Source of the DNA: Saururus chinensis
Lineage: Eukaryota > Streptophyta > Magnoliopsida > Piperales > Saururaceae
Direction: 5' to 3'
DNA: 64,000 nt
Assembly (NCBI GenBank): GCA_035235625.1
Contig: CP141146.1
Coordinates: 15,060,501 to 15,124,500 of the forward strand
Shown: one piece after another, positions 10,244 to 23,468 of the stretch
How the letters are laid out: every line of letters begins with the position of its first letter
Numbering within the stretch: position 1 is the first letter of the stretch
Notes under the pieces: model-generated
What the model saw: the letters and a program-made list of their open reading frames with translations, nothing else
What the model was told of the DNA's origin: nothing
Database searches by the model: none
Program-made: the position numbers and the translations under genes

Positions 10244-12590
10244 CACTACAACATAGTTTATTAGCGACACATATAAATAAGTGTCGCTACTAACAAGGTT
10301 GGTATCGATGCATATTGCTTTGCGTTACGATTACTTATAATTTTAAACTTTTTAATTTATTTTAAAATATAATATATAATAAAAGGGGGAGAGAGAGAGA
10401 GAGAGAGAGAGAGAAAGAAAGAGCGAGAAAGGGAAAAGAGGGGTAGAAAGGGAGAGAGAAGAGAGGATGAGATCACCTCTTCCTTCTCTCTCTACCCTCT
10501 CCACCCTCTCTCTCTCTTTCTCTCTCTCTCTCCTCTCTCTCTACCTCTCTCTTCCCCTTCTCTCTCCCCATCTCTCTTTTATTCTATATTATTTTTTAGA
10601 ATTAAAAATAAAAAATATATAGTTGCAACGCATAGAAATGTGTCGCTATTATACTAGGTAGTAGCGACGCATAATGATATGTGTTTCTACTACCCTAGAT
10701 AATAGCGACACATAGGGCTATGCGTCGCTACTACATAATTCTATGCATCACTACTATATATTTTTTGTTTTTATTTTAATTTAAAAAAATAATGTATAAT
10801 TAAAATCCTCTCTATATCTACCTCTCTCCCTCTCTTCCTTCTCTTTCCTCTCTCTCTCTCCTCTCTTTCTTTTTCTCCCTTCTCTCTCTTCCTCCCTCTC
10901 TCTCCTCTCTCTCTACCTCTCTCTTCCCCTTCTCTCTCCCCCTCTCTCTTTTATTCTATATATTTTTTTAAAATAAAAAATAAAAAATATCTAGTAGCGA
11001 CGCATAATTCCATGCGTTATATATATATATATATATATATTATTTTAATTTTAAAAATAATGTATAATTAAAATCCTCTCTATCTCTACCTCTCTTCTCT
11101 CTCTATCTCTTTCTTCTCTCCTCTCTCTCTTTTTCTCCCTCTCTCTTCCCCTTCTCTCTTTTATTTTATATTTTTTAAAAATTATAAAAAATAAAAAATA
11201 TATAGTAGCAATGCATAGAAATGTATCGCTACTATACAAAGTAATAGAGACGCATAGTGCTATGTGTCGCATAATTCTATGCGTCGCTACTATATATTTT
11301 TTATTTTTATTTTAAAAAATAATATATAATTAAAATCCTATCTATCTCTACCTCTTGCTTCTCTCTCTATACCCTCTCCCTCTCTCTCTTCCTCTTCTCT
11401 CCCCCTCTCTCTTTTATTTTATATTGTTTTTTAAAATTAAAAAATATATATAGAGTAGTGACGCATAGAAATATGCATCACTACTATACAAGGTAGTAGC
11501 GACGTATAATGATATGTGTCGCTACTACCCTGGATAGTAGCGATGCATAGGGATATGCATCACTACTATCCTAGGGTAGTAGTGACGCATAATTCTATGA
11601 GTCACTACTATATATTTTTTATTTTAATTTAAAAAAATAATGTATAATTAAAATCCTCTCTCCCTCTCCCTCTCTATATTATTTTAAAATTTTAATATAT
11701 CATTAAATATATAATTTTATACTACACAATTAATCTACAAAATTTAAAATTAATGCCTTCATTCGCGTCTCTTTCCAGACTCAGCACACATGCATCCACT
11801 TGATATATGAGACCTTAGATTTCGAATTGATAAGGAAATATATCATTCACTCAGGTTGCGGGTAGGTTGCAACTCAAACTAATCATCGGGTCTACATTTT
11901 TTTAGTTAATATCTTTATTCCACCATTTGTGATGTTACGCTTGAGCACCTCAATGGGATCCCCCATACTGTTGGATGTCGTAAATCATACGACGCACATA
12001 TATAAATCATGGGACATGCAGTATGCAGACCCCAAGCCCGGTCAAATATCGATTCGACGCCTATGAAAGCACGAGCCCACATCACCAAATGCCAAATAAA
12101 TTATCCTAATTTTGTTAATAATTATATAGTATATATCGATATAATTAAATCATATTTAAGAATTATAAATTTTAGAAAACTAAGGGTATTAGCAACGCAT
12201 AGATCTGTACGTCATAAATACAACAAGGTATTTGCGACACATAGTATTATGCGTCACAATACTAAGTGTATTTGCAATGCATAATACTATGCTTCACAAA
12301 TAAATTTTTGTATTTGCGATGCATAATACTATGCTTCACAAATAGATTTTTGTATTTGAGATGCTCGTTTCTATGCATCACTAACACTTTGGGGTATTTT
12401 CAATGTATTGCTCCATGTGTCGTTAATACTGCTCTTTTTTTAATTAATGAATTCTTTTAAATCCGATATCTATAAATATGGGTATTAGTGACACATATTT
12501 ACATACGTCGCTAATATCCTTATGTATTTGCGATGCATATTTGTATGTGTTGTAAATACTCTATTTATTTGCGACGTTTAAAAAAAAAAG
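10244..12590 (+). mobile_element. CACTA element 4 / subterminal-repeat array; right end unresolved
   Basis: CACTACAACATAG at 10244 is followed by TTAGCGACAC repeats, which marks a second CACTA left terminus (preceding trinucleotide CGT). From 10300 to 11690 a composite unit recurs: a pair of inverted AGCGACGCATA motifs, an AT-rich spacer, then 70-150 bp of CT or GA repeat. Motif copies resume at 12180-12580 after a stretch without them (11690-12180). No transposase is visible. No TGTAGTG right end with a CGT duplication was found, so the right limit is set where the foldback unit begins. Confidence 0.5.
11690..12180. other. Unassigned sequence within the CACTA array
   Basis: About 490 bp without AGCGACGC motifs, moderately AT-rich, between two motif arrays. 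No recognisable termini or coding content. It could be internal transposon sequence or another insertion. Confidence 0.35.
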
Positions 12591-12591
12591 C

Positions 12592-13569
12592 AATAGTTGA
12601 TTTCATCCTTTAAAATGATGAAATTAAATTTAAGTTGATTTCGTCGTTCTAAAGGACGAAATCGTTTAAAAAAAATTAAGTGATTTCGTCCTTTAGAAGG
12701 ACGAAATCATGTTAAGTTGATTTCGTCCTTCTATTTCTAAAGGACGAAATCACATAATTTTTTTTTAAAAAAGACAAAATTACGGGAGGGACGAATTAAA
12801 GCTTCTTTTATACAAAATCCTCGTCACTTAGGCAATCGTTCACCTAAGTCATACTAAATAAAAAAATCTTAGGTGCTCAGTCCACATATATTTATTTTTC
12901 AATTACATCATTTCTGTATTTATTTTGTAGTTTATTTTTCAATTACGTCATTTCTGTATGTGTTTTTGTATTTTTTGTCATTATTATTTGCACCTAGACT
13001 GTAGTAGTATGTTTTTTTATTTTTCATTTACGTCATTTCTGTATGTGTTTTGTTTGACCCTGATATTTTACCGTTTGACATGGAGAGTGCTGATTTTTGA
13101 CGTGCAAAGAGTGATGATTTTTTTTAACTGAGTGCTTTTTACTATGCAGAGTTTAGTGAGTGATTTTTACTGTGCTTTTTTGTGAGTGCTTTTTACTGTG
13201 CAAAGTACTTTTTACTATACAAAGGGCTGAAAATCGGCCTAAGAGTCATGATTTCGTCGTTTTATTTAAGTATGGTGATCAAGATGCTTAGTGGGCTAAG
13301 CACCTAAGATTTTTTTATTTATTATGATTTAAGTGAACGATTGCCTAAGTGATGAGGATTTTGTATAAAAGAAGCTTTAATTCATCCCTCCCGTAATTTT
13401 TTTTTAAATTTATGTAATTTCCTTCTTTAGAAGGACGAAATCAACTTAACATGATTTCGTCCTTCTAAAGGACAAAATCGCTTAATTTTTTTTAAACGAT
13501 TTCGTCCTTTAGAACGACGAAATCAACTTTAACTTGATTTCGTCGTTCTAAAGAATGAAATCAACTAAA
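12592..13569. mobile_element. Foldback-like unit with arms of about 280 bp
   Basis: The left arm (about 12592-12880) and right arm (about 13296-13569) are near-perfect reverse complements. Each arm is itself built from short palindromes of the form GATTTCGTCC...GGACGAAATC repeated about three times, followed by a shared unique segment with CTTCTTTTATACAAAATCCT. The spacer of about 415 bp has its own tandem repeats. No ORF is present. This architecture fits a foldback element or long-TIR MITE. No clear target-site duplication was found at the outer ends. Confidence 0.7.
12891..12970. repeat. 40-bp tandem repeat in the foldback spacer
   Basis: Two adjacent 40-bp copies start TTTATTTTTCAATTAC and contain TCATTTCTGTAT. 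A third, diverged copy begins near 13016. A second short repeat, GAGTGCTTTTTACTGTGC, recurs at 13125-13210. Confidence 0.7.
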
Positions 13570-13589
13570 TTCTTTTTTAAAAAAAAGCC

Positions 13590-13635
13590 ACGTAGGCACC
13601 GGCGCTTAGCTGGCACCTACGTGGCGAAAACCAAC
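13590..13635. repeat. Imperfect hairpin next to the foldback unit
   Basis: GCCACGTAGG and CCTACGTGGC form 10-bp arms around a GC-rich loop, directly beside the right arm of the foldback unit. Confidence 0.6.
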
Positions 13636-13665
13636 ACAACTTTGGGAAATATTTCCCAAAGTTGT
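13636..13665. repeat. Perfect 30-bp palindrome
   Basis: ACAACTTTGGGAAAT is followed without a loop by its exact reverse complement. It ends the structured block that begins with the foldback unit. Confidence 0.85.
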
Positions 13666-14829
13666 CTGAATTAGTAAATTTTTTTAATTATTATTTAAAT
13701 AATTTTCCCTAAATGTTTCCGATTAATTACATCATCAAATTGCCAATTCATACCTTTGCGGCCCTAACCAGTAAATCAATCAGATTATTAACAAAAGAAA
13801 CTCCCATATCAACTCAACAAAGATAGAGCACACTAGATAAGTCGACATCACATAACAGGAGCCTTTCTAACTCATCACACAAGAAGTTATTATTGCATTC
13901 TTGTTCTTGGTCCAACCAGCTGAAGCAGACTTTTTGGTGGATACTCAAATGCAGGGCTCCATAGACACCATCCGAGGATCTATTTGCATAATTGAATTAC
14001 TTCGCTCTTTACTTCCAAGTATGACCTTATGATAATATTGTTAGCACTCTGTCAAAAAACCAAAAAAAAAACCTTCCACATTCTTCATTTTAAAGCCTAC
14101 GACATCCTATTTATTGTGTTACACTAATCAGAGATCAATCCTTCACACTTGCATATTTATATACTGGTTGTTACTATTGGGTTGATGGTCATCTCATCCC
14201 TAAATTATTTAGTGATCCTACATAGAAAAATAAGATAATATTTAGATAGTAAGTTACACATAAACTAAACATGTCCACTACTTGTTTTTACATTAGAATG
14301 TGTGAAAATGGGCTCATACTTGCAAAATCTACAGCATCTGCATACAAGGGGTCAATGCATGTTTCATCAGCTATCCCTTTTATAGTAATGCCCATCGGTG
14401 CTTCAAATGTACACTAGATTCAAGACAAGATATTTACACCAATCTAATTTTTGCTATTTTTGCATACGTTATAAGAAGGGGAAAATTATCAGTAGCACCA
14501 GACATTAAAATACATAAAAAAATGCATAGATTAAGTCTAAGGTCAATTCTGCCCATCTGTTATCCTATGGAGTATATGATACGCACAAGTGTTGATCATC
14601 TTCTTTAAAAAAAAACACTCGCTCTATATAAAATTGACAATATAAGAATATCCATCCATCTTGCCCCCAAACAAGAAGAAGCTAACTTTATTAATATTTG
14701 GAATGCTTTAGAAACAGTGAATGAGCACAACGGATGATGAAGACGAACTTGAGATGTGTCAAATGCTCAACAAATATAGGGCTATAGAAAAAAACTATTG
14801 TTGAAGAGAACCAACACAGATCACTGGAA
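13666..14829. other. AT-rich spacer, nothing identified
   Basis: No open frame above background, no clear repeat and no recognisable transposon terminus. Part may be decayed internal sequence of the element that carries the gag remnant to the right. Confidence 0.4.
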
Positions 14830-15880
14830 GAGTAGTCGGAAAATGTCATATTTTAAGCTCTAAAAGGTGGAGGGGGTGTTGGTTAGGCTGAAGTGCATCA
14901 TCGGAGACACACGATATGGCCAGCTCATTGAGGAACTCCTCATCACTGGAATGAAATACTTGTCACCAATGGTGATGACTTTTAAGGTGCAGTAATAGAT
15001 GCAGAAATGCCATGATCCAGCGTTTTTCTAGACAAGAAGAACTAGGAAGGAGTACGAGCTAGTGTTCTGCCATAAAAGGATGAATTAGTGGCTGGGAAGG
15101 AGTTGTCCTCGTCCTCCATAGGCATCCTTGATGAGAAAGCTGCTCGGAACTGATCACTGATGACCTGGCTTATACTTCTTGTCACATTTGAAACACAAAC
15201 CTTAGAATGTTTCTCTTCCATTTGGGCAGGAGTGACTCATCGAACCAGAGGAATTGGAGGTGCGGCTTAACTAGGGCAGCTATTGGCTGGAGATGGCGCT
15301 GGGCTAGCGAAAGGGCATTGTGGTTGTCCAACCCGTCCAGCACGCCATTGTCACAATAGTTTTTATTCCTCAATTCAGGCATTGCACCACCTCTCTCATG
15401 GTGGTGCAAGGGAAATGTCGAATCTTGTTGGCAATTTCTTGTTTCAAACCCTTTTAAAATTCTCGATCAAGTCTGCCAGGGTCCAATGCTGTAGCCGATT
15501 GGCAATATGCATGAACTATGGGTAGTAAGCTCGCACGGTAGATGTTTGACAAATGGTCGAGACCATCTCTTTGAAATCTTAAAACTCATTTAGTCTGAAT
15601 TGAAAACATAGCTCGTCCGAGAAGGAGGTCCATATTGGGAAGTGAACTTCTTTCTTGTAGCCTTGAAACCAAACCGATGTGTCACCGTCTAGGTGAAACA
15701 CAACCAATCGCAGTCTCTACTCGTCAGATGTAGTGCCTTAGTACAAGATAAATTTCTTAGCTTTGTAGAGCCAATCCATCATGTCTTCATTGTTGGCATA
15801 ATGTAGGAACTGAAGGTGGGCTAAACAGGGCTTAGCACCCGCCATTCACCTTCCCATGTGGCCGGAGATGTCTTCCCATT
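14830..15880 (-). pseudogene. Decayed Ty3/gypsy gag with zinc knuckle
   Basis: The minus strand reads, in order from high to low coordinate: WLYKAKKF (about 15780-15735), RLRLVVFHLDGDTSVWF (about 15717-15667), a QTSTVRA-like stretch, HWTLADLIENFKR (about 15500-15455), then GLCFKCDKKYKPGHQ and a stop (15201-15154). This is the order of a plant Ty3/gypsy Gag capsid domain followed by a CCHC zinc knuckle. The last knuckle Cys codon has become TGA. Other stops and frame changes break the rest, so no full product can be made. Weak similarity may continue to about 14830 and 15990. No flanking LTR pair was recognised, so the parent element's limits are unknown. Confidence 0.75.
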
Positions 15881-16308
15881 TGTTCCCAAACTCACCAGAA
15901 AAGTTTAAGTATAGGTTCATTGAGGCATTCCTCGAACAACTATCGGGCCTCGTTCTCCATACGGTGGGTGCATCCCCTCTTGTTATTATTTGATAAACCC
16001 AGAGTGAAGAGAGTGTGGGGAAGGCCTAAGAGCCGACAAGGAAGGAGTTTGGACGTTGGGAACACATTCCAACAGCGGTTGCAATGGCTACTTGCCCTCA
16101 ACGCTACTAGCCTAGGGCATATAGAGGATGGTAGTCTGCGCTATAGCTGTGGGCTGGAATTGAGCAACGACCAATGTTACTCATGTTTAACTTCTTGAAT
16201 AGGGCCATCATGGTTGTCATATCCACTTGTTGAGTTTCCGGTGGTGACCATCAATGGCTTCCATCGAGTTCTCGGCTTGATCGACCATGGGTTGCTTACC
16301 CTTAGCCA

Positions 16309-16518
16309 TGGATAGTGGTGCAAACATGCCAAACTGAATCGAGTTTTTTGGATCGAGCTCGACTGTTTGAGGTTCGGCTCGTGTTCGATCAAAAATTTAA
16401 GAGTTTGGTTCATTATCGGTTTGAATAAGAAACTCAAATCTTGAGTTCGGTTTGGGTTTGAATGCATACCACAAAGAGGTTCAACATTGGCTCGATCCCA
16501 ACTCAAATCCCATTTAAC
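16309..16518. mobile_element. Possible hAT-like MITE remnant
   Basis: The segment opens TAGTGGTGCAAACATGCC and contains GGATCGAGCTCGA and GGTTCGGCTCG, the composition typical of non-autonomous hAT elements. It may end near AACTCAAATCCC...AACTA. The inverted ends match poorly and no 8-bp duplication is evident, so this is tentative. Confidence 0.3.
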
Positions 16519-16591
16519 TATGTTTTTACTAAATTTTATAGGATTTCTTATATAGTGCTAATCCAAAGTCTAGTTGAAACATTGGATTAAG

Positions 16592-16594
<3 letters not shown>

Positions 16595-16677
<83 letters not shown>
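16595..16677. repeat. (TA)n microsatellite
   Basis: An uninterrupted TA dinucleotide run of about 83 bp, probably highly length-variable. Confidence 0.95.
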
Positions 16678-16679
<2 letters not shown>

Positions 16680-17819
16680 ATTTCTCCAAAACAAAATCCA
16701 GTATTATAAGTTTTAAAAAATTATAATATTATGAACATTGAAAGATTATAGCAAGTAATACCATAATTCGATAATAATTTCTAAGCATCACTTTAACATC
16801 GAAGAATTGACATAAAATAAATTCATTAACAAATGATGTCACAAAAACTTCACTAATCATGATTATCACATCTGATGATCCAAAAAAACTTCACCCATCA
16901 CCAAAGATATAAGTCTTAGATCTTATTCACCCATGCTAATACAAACTTTTTTAATATAAAAATTATCAAATTGGTACAACTTTTATTACATATGTATTAT
17001 GTACCTAACATTTTTCATATGTGTATGTAGTTATTGTTATGCATTCAATTTTTTTAAAATAAATCCAACTTTTTCATATATAACTAACTCATGATATTGA
17101 AGTCAATTTTCAATTATCCAAAACATAAAATTTAGATTCGGCTCCATAACTATTTATTAGAGTGAATGGAGTCACAACCCACACGTAAAAGTTATAATAT
17201 ATTGCACACAAAAAAAAGTTTCAAACAAAATGGTAGATAATGAAATGGACTAAGTTTTTAGAGTGTCACTTAAAAAGCCAATGGAGCCAACCATGAATTC
17301 ATGTTAACTTTGAGTCATCGTGGAGTCTCACTAAAAAAAACAACGACTATAGTTAATTTATGGAGGTTTTGAAGTTAGAATGAAGTTTTTAACTATAATT
17401 CAAATTTTCAAGTAGATGTGTACGTATGTAGAAAAAACATAATAACTAATGACTGATGTATTGTAGAACCAAGTCTATATAGTATGATTTGTATTTGATG
17501 CCTTGATCCCTAAATATATATAAATTATATTATTGTATATTTTTACACTATATATAATATTTATAAGTTGGGCACTACCTAGACAAGTTATTTAGTGACT
17601 TACTATTATTGTTTTATATTTTTTCATATATATCATATATTACACAAATGAATAAACTTTTTAAAATTATTATATATGTGTAAATGTATGTATGTATTAT
17701 GAGTATAATAATAACTTAGTGTTATTTATTTACATTTTCTTAATGTTATATTAATTTTATAGGAATTTGTTAATATGAATTTATTAATGAGTATAATAAT
17801 AATAACTCGTAGCTAGCAA
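16678..17819. other. AT-rich sequence, nothing identified
   Basis: Very AT-rich with several (TATA)-type and TATG-type short repeats. No open frame, terminus or gene signal seen. Confidence 0.4.
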
Positions 17820-18607
17820 TGACCCACCCCAAGCTGGCAGGCCCGTGACCCAGGCCCATTACATAATCTCTGCCCTTAATCACGGGAGACCTACTTAACA
17901 AAAATAAACCTACAACTGCCAAGTAAATTGACTAAAATAAAGATCTACAATGCCTTCAAAGACCTACTGGACCCGTAACATAAGGGGTTCTGGAGGAACA
18001 CAACAAGTGCATTAGTGTTTAGCATAAATGAGTTTACTGCAAAATTTGGTACAATTTCAGCAATTTTTTTCTTATTTTGAGGACCTTGGCCCCACCCTGC
18101 AACCTAAGATCCTACTCACCAACACCTTGGTCACTGTTAGCCCCTCAACTTGTCCCATAGAGAAATGGGGTGGCTGCTGTAAGAACTCTTATCTTAAACC
18201 AGTTTACTTTCACTTTTATTTATTATTTAATTGCCATTATGTGGTTTGAGCCATTTTTGATTGATTTTGAGGTTTTTTTGAAATAAAGGTGGTTTCTAAA
18301 GTTTTTAATCAAAACTAACTTCAATTTTATGAGTTTTAAGTGAATTTAGGTCAATTATGAAATTTTTAAAATTTTTGGTATTTTCTTAAATTTTTTAAAA
18401 ATTAGGCTTTGGAGGGACCCCTTGTGGGCCCCACGATCGAATTTAGGGTTTTTGATCTAAAATATTTTAGACATTAAAACAAGTCATTAGAAAAAAAAAC
18501 TAAAAATTTTCTCGACATAACTGGGATTTAAATAGTTAAATTACCCACTTTTAGTTAAGAATTTTATTTATACCCCCAATTTTGATTAGGTCTAACCCCT
18601 TCCTTAC

Positions 18608-18614
18608 TATAAAA
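18608..18614 (+). promoter_or_regulatory. TATA box of LTR A2
   Basis: TATAAAA followed by GAAAAGGGCTGACC, the counterpart of the box at offset 421 in the other family A LTRs. Confidence 0.5.
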
Positions 18615-21096
18615 GAAAAGGGCTGACCTGTTTCCCATTTGGGAAAGGGCTGAGCCTAGGAATCAAGAGGCCCAATCCCCATTAGCCCAAAGTGGAAGGT
18701 GATTTGAGGTTAGATTTTCCTAATATTTCCTTCATCATTAGGGTTTTTCATAAAATTCTTCTAATCTCACCTTTCTCCACTGGTTAATCTCGTTTTCAAG
18801 CTATTAAGTCACTTATTTGCATCTCTACTTCAAACCCTAGCTTTCAAATTTTCGTTTTTGAGTCCCTAAAGCTCTAGATCTAAGATTTTTCCTAAGGATT
18901 TTCAAGTTCTAAATCGGATTTAGGTGGGTATTAACAAAAATCACATTTTTGGGTAAGTTTCAGAGGAGATTATGGAGCTAATTCAACCCAAAAAGAAGTG
19001 AAAGGTAATGTGTTTAATCCTTAAGCTTCTTGTGTTTCATCTTGGTTTTTGATGTGTTTTCTTGAACATATTCCATGTTTAGAGCTCTAATGGTAGATTA
19101 GTAAAAACTTAATCTTTTGTATTAATTTCTTAGGGCTTTGATTGGAAATGGGTAGATTTAATATTCTGGAAGGTTTAATTAAATTTTTATGATGTTTGAG
19201 GCTTTGAATGGAGATTTTAAGTTTGTTTGATAGTGTATCGGTTTGGATTTCAAAATGGAGAAGACGACTCAAATCTGCTGTTATGGCGATCGATCGCCCT
19301 TACAGGCCGATCGATCGGCTACATAACAGGTTTTTGGCATTTTATTTCCTATGCATATTTGGATATTTTACTGCCAAATGTGGTTTATAATGTTCATGTG
19401 GAGTGTTTTGAGTTAGAATAAGCTACTTGAAGGTTATGCTATTTATGTTGAGATTTATGAAGCATGTTTAAGTATTATGTGGAATTCCATGTTGATGGTT
19501 AGACATGTTAGTATTGATTTTCTTGAATCTATGGTTGATGAATTCTTATGTCTCAAGCATGCTTCCAGCAAGGTTATGGTATGATAATGAACCAATGTGT
19601 TATCTTATAGTATGAATAAATTGTGGGTGAATAGTGATACTATATTTTAGTTTCATGTGTGGATTAAATATGCTTGTAGGAATTGAGCATTAGATTTTAT
19701 ATGATTGGAATGACAGTTTTCGGATGGCTTTCACCCATGATTTCAGTTAGGAACTATGTTTAGATTTCATCAAAGCATTTGTGTATTGCCTTGTGAGCTA
19801 TTGTCAAAACATGGTCATGTGCTTAGGAATGTATGAACACACACACATGTGGGGAATTAATTATGAAATCGTAGTTGCTTATTACTCGAATATGATGCAT
19901 GTGGGAACTGATGGGAGCATATTCTATGTGTTGGAATTCACGTAGAGATTGCTCACGTATGTATCATGTTGCATGCATCATGAAGCGGATTTCATGAATG
20001 AGACTTTACCAATATTTAGTCATGGTTGATCGATTGGATACAATGATGTGAGATTGCATGTCGGATTAATCAATCATTGGCTTAATCGGAACTTGGCTGG
20101 TCCGGAAGGACATGATTTCAATTTGAGTTCCTGTGTGGAACATAGATACTCCCCGGGTTGAATCGACTTGAGTTATGTGGAGATGAGTTGTGTACTTGTC
20201 TTGCAGTTGAGATTCTTGAGATAGTCAAACCTGGACACTGAGCACCCAGGGTGGTATGCTTTTGTGCACCGGCTACCACGTGTTCTAGGGCATAGGGAAT
20301 TCGGGCTCTCCCCCACCACAGGAGATGTCCCTAGGCGAACACACCTGCTCTAGGTTCTCTGTGTCAGAATCGGACATCCTTGGCTAGGATTGTCCTTGGC
20401 GAGCAGACTTAGGGGTTGACTACCCCGACACTTTATATTTCCTGTGTGGAAATCGGACTATGTCCTGCCTGTGTGGCCTTGACTATGCCCGCCTATGTGG
20501 CAATGATTGTATTCACTCCTTGATGGAGGCATTCACCATTTGTTGATTATGCATGTGTATTAGATTATATTATGCCTAGGATTGTTGTGTAGGGATAATG
20601 TGACACATGTGGATATGATTTATTATGCATGATTGTGTATCATGTGTTTGACACGTTTGTCGTACAAGGTGAATGTATAAGGACTCTCATTCTTGAACTG
20701 CTCTTCTTTTCATTTTACTTATCGGTCATCGTGTGATTAACACGTTTTCTAATTAACTCGGTGGTTTCAAAAATAAATTGTGTTTCTTATAGTTTTAATC
20801 AAAATCAACTTTACAATTATTGGTTTTAAGTGGTTTTGGGTCAAACCTAAATTTTTGGAATTTTTCTAATTTTTTACTAATTTCCGAAAATTAGGGTTTG
20901 GCAGGACCCCCTGTGGGCCCCACCGGCAAAATTGAGGTTTTTCGACCAAATTAACTCAGGCATCAACACAAGCTTTTATAAAAAAATTTCATAATTTTTT
21001 CAGGTTTAATTAGTGCTCAAATGGTAAAAATACCCATTTTTAGTCCAAATTTCTATTCATACCCTACTAGTTAATTATGTACACCTAAATCCCTAC

Positions 21097-21104
21097 TATA
21101 AATA
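21097..21104 (+). promoter_or_regulatory. TATA box of LTR A3
   Basis: TATAAATA, 421 bp from the LTR start, the same offset as in A1 and A4. Confidence 0.6.
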
Positions 21105-23297
21105 GAAAGAGCTGAGCCATTTCCATTTTGGGAATAGGCTGGGAGAGGGTGATTAAGGCCTAGTTCCCCATTTAGGCCCGAATTAGAAGGAGATTAAGGT
21201 ATATTTTCTTTAATCAAGCCTAAATCCTAGGTTTCCTTTTATTCCATCATTTCCCCTTTGATTTGATTTGATTTCAAGCATCAAAATCACTGATTTACTC
21301 CCTTACTTCAAACCCTATATCTCAAAATTTATTTTTTATGTTTAACAAACCCTAGATCTAAGATTTCATTAAGGTTTTCAATGTTAAATCGATTTTTAAT
21401 GGAGTTTAACTTAAACTCTATGTTTTTGGAAGGTTTCCAAGAAGGGTGAAGGTCAAATCCGAACCTAATCAAGTGAGAAGGTAATGGGTCTTCGAAATCT
21501 CCGTTTTCCTATGGTAAAAATCTCGGTTTTTATGGTTTATTTGGAATGGGTTTACTTGATTTAGTGCTCTAATGGTGGGATTAGTAGATGTTAATTTCTT
21601 GTCCCGATTTCTTAAGGTTTTGTCTTAAGATAGTGTAGATTAGCTTTTTGGAAGGTATGATGGAATTTTAATGGCGTTTGAGTTGTTAGATGGAGATTTT
21701 AAGTTACATCAATGAAGTTTCGGTTTGAAAATTTTAAATGAAGAAGAAGGTCGAATCTCCCTTGTTGGTGTTCGAAAGGCCCTGCAGGGCGTTCGAATAG
21801 CAACACTGCAATTTTGGCATATTTCCTATTTAGCCGATCGAACGGCCCTGTAGAGCGTTCGAAAGGCTACCTTGCAGAAATAGACCATTGTATGTATGTT
21901 GTTTATTTCGATGTCTCTACACTGAAATATCATTTTTGTGTGTATGAGGAGTTGTTTATTTCGATGTCTCTATACTGAAATATCATTTTTGTGTGTATGA
22001 GGAGTGTTTTGAGCCAGGGTAAGCTACTGGGAGAGCATACTATTGATGTTAAGAAGTTGTGGTGTATATTTAAAGTTATGTGAAATGGCTTGTAGTTGTA
22101 TATATTTGTTGGAATTGCTATCTTGAAGATATGAGTAATTGATTCCTATGGTTTAAACATGTTTTTAGTAGAATTACAGCATGCTAATGGACTGATATGT
22201 CATTATAGGATGTGGTTAAATGATGGGTGAATGTTAGTGTTATGCTTAGACTCAAGTATGAGGTGATTGAGCTTACATATGTTTAGCATGTGGTTATGTT
22301 TTGACTTGAGTTATGATTTTAATGGTTCTTCTCCTATGATTTCTGCTGGAATCCATAATTAGATGTTAATGCGCATGTGTAGTGTGATGGTGAGTTAATT
22401 ACAAAGCATGTTGATATACATCGAGTGAGGTGCTTCTACCGTGTACACACACACATATGTAGGGTTAATGATTATGATGAGGCTTGATATTATGAATATG
22501 AATGATGCATGAGGGGCTGATGAGAGCACTTATCATGAATTAGGATTCATGTATGTCGTGCCCACATATGTACCATGTTGCATGCATCATGAAAATGGAT
22601 TTCTAATTGAGGCTTTATCGAGATTAACCGAGTTTGATCGATTGGATGCAATGTGGTGAAATTACATGCCGGATTAATCGGTCATTGGCTTAATCGAAAC
22701 TTGATTAGTCCAAAAGGACATGTTTTGATTTGAGTTCCTTTGTGAAACATGTGCATTCCCTGGGTTGAGTCTAGTTAAATAAAATTATGTGGGGACGAGT
22801 TATGTACTTGTCTTGTGGATTGAGATTTTTATGATTGTCTTCTGGACCCTGAGAATCTAGAGTGGTACGCTTTGTGCACCAGCTACCACGTGTTCTAGGG
22901 TTCCCTATGTAGGAACTCGAGCTCTCCCCCACCGCAGGAGATGTCCCTAGGCGAGCAACCCCTCCTCTAGGTTCTCTATGTGAGAATGGGACATCCTTGG
23001 CTAGGATCGTCCAGGGCGAGTAGCTTTAGGGGCTGACAACCCCAACCTTCTTATATTCTTATGTAGAATTTGGACCATGACACGCCTTTGTGGCCTTGTC
23101 TGTGATCCCGTCTGTGTAACACTAATTGTGTTTACTTCTTGATGGAGGCATTCTCTATTTATGTTAATGCATATATATGATGTATGCTATGCATGTTTGT
23201 GTAACATGTAATTTGACACGTTTGTCGTGCAGAATGGATGAGATATGTTATGAATGCCTGATTTGAAGATTGTGATTGAGACACTATATGCAGGGTT

Positions 23298-23468
23298 GCA
23301 TGATCTGAAATGTATGTTAGAGATACATCTCATGTAGGTTTATATGATGTTGATGCATGATCTGAAGTGTATGTTGGAGATACTTCTCATGCAGGTTTAT
23401 ATGATGTTGATGTATGATCTGAAATGTATGTTAGAGTTACATCTCATGCAGGTTTATATGATGTTGAA
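23298..23468. repeat. 57-bp tandem repeat in LTR A3, three units
   Basis: Units start GCATGATCTGAAATGTATG at 23298, 23355 and 23412, each spaced exactly 57 bp. The period is a multiple of three, which creates artificial open frames. Confidence 0.9.
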
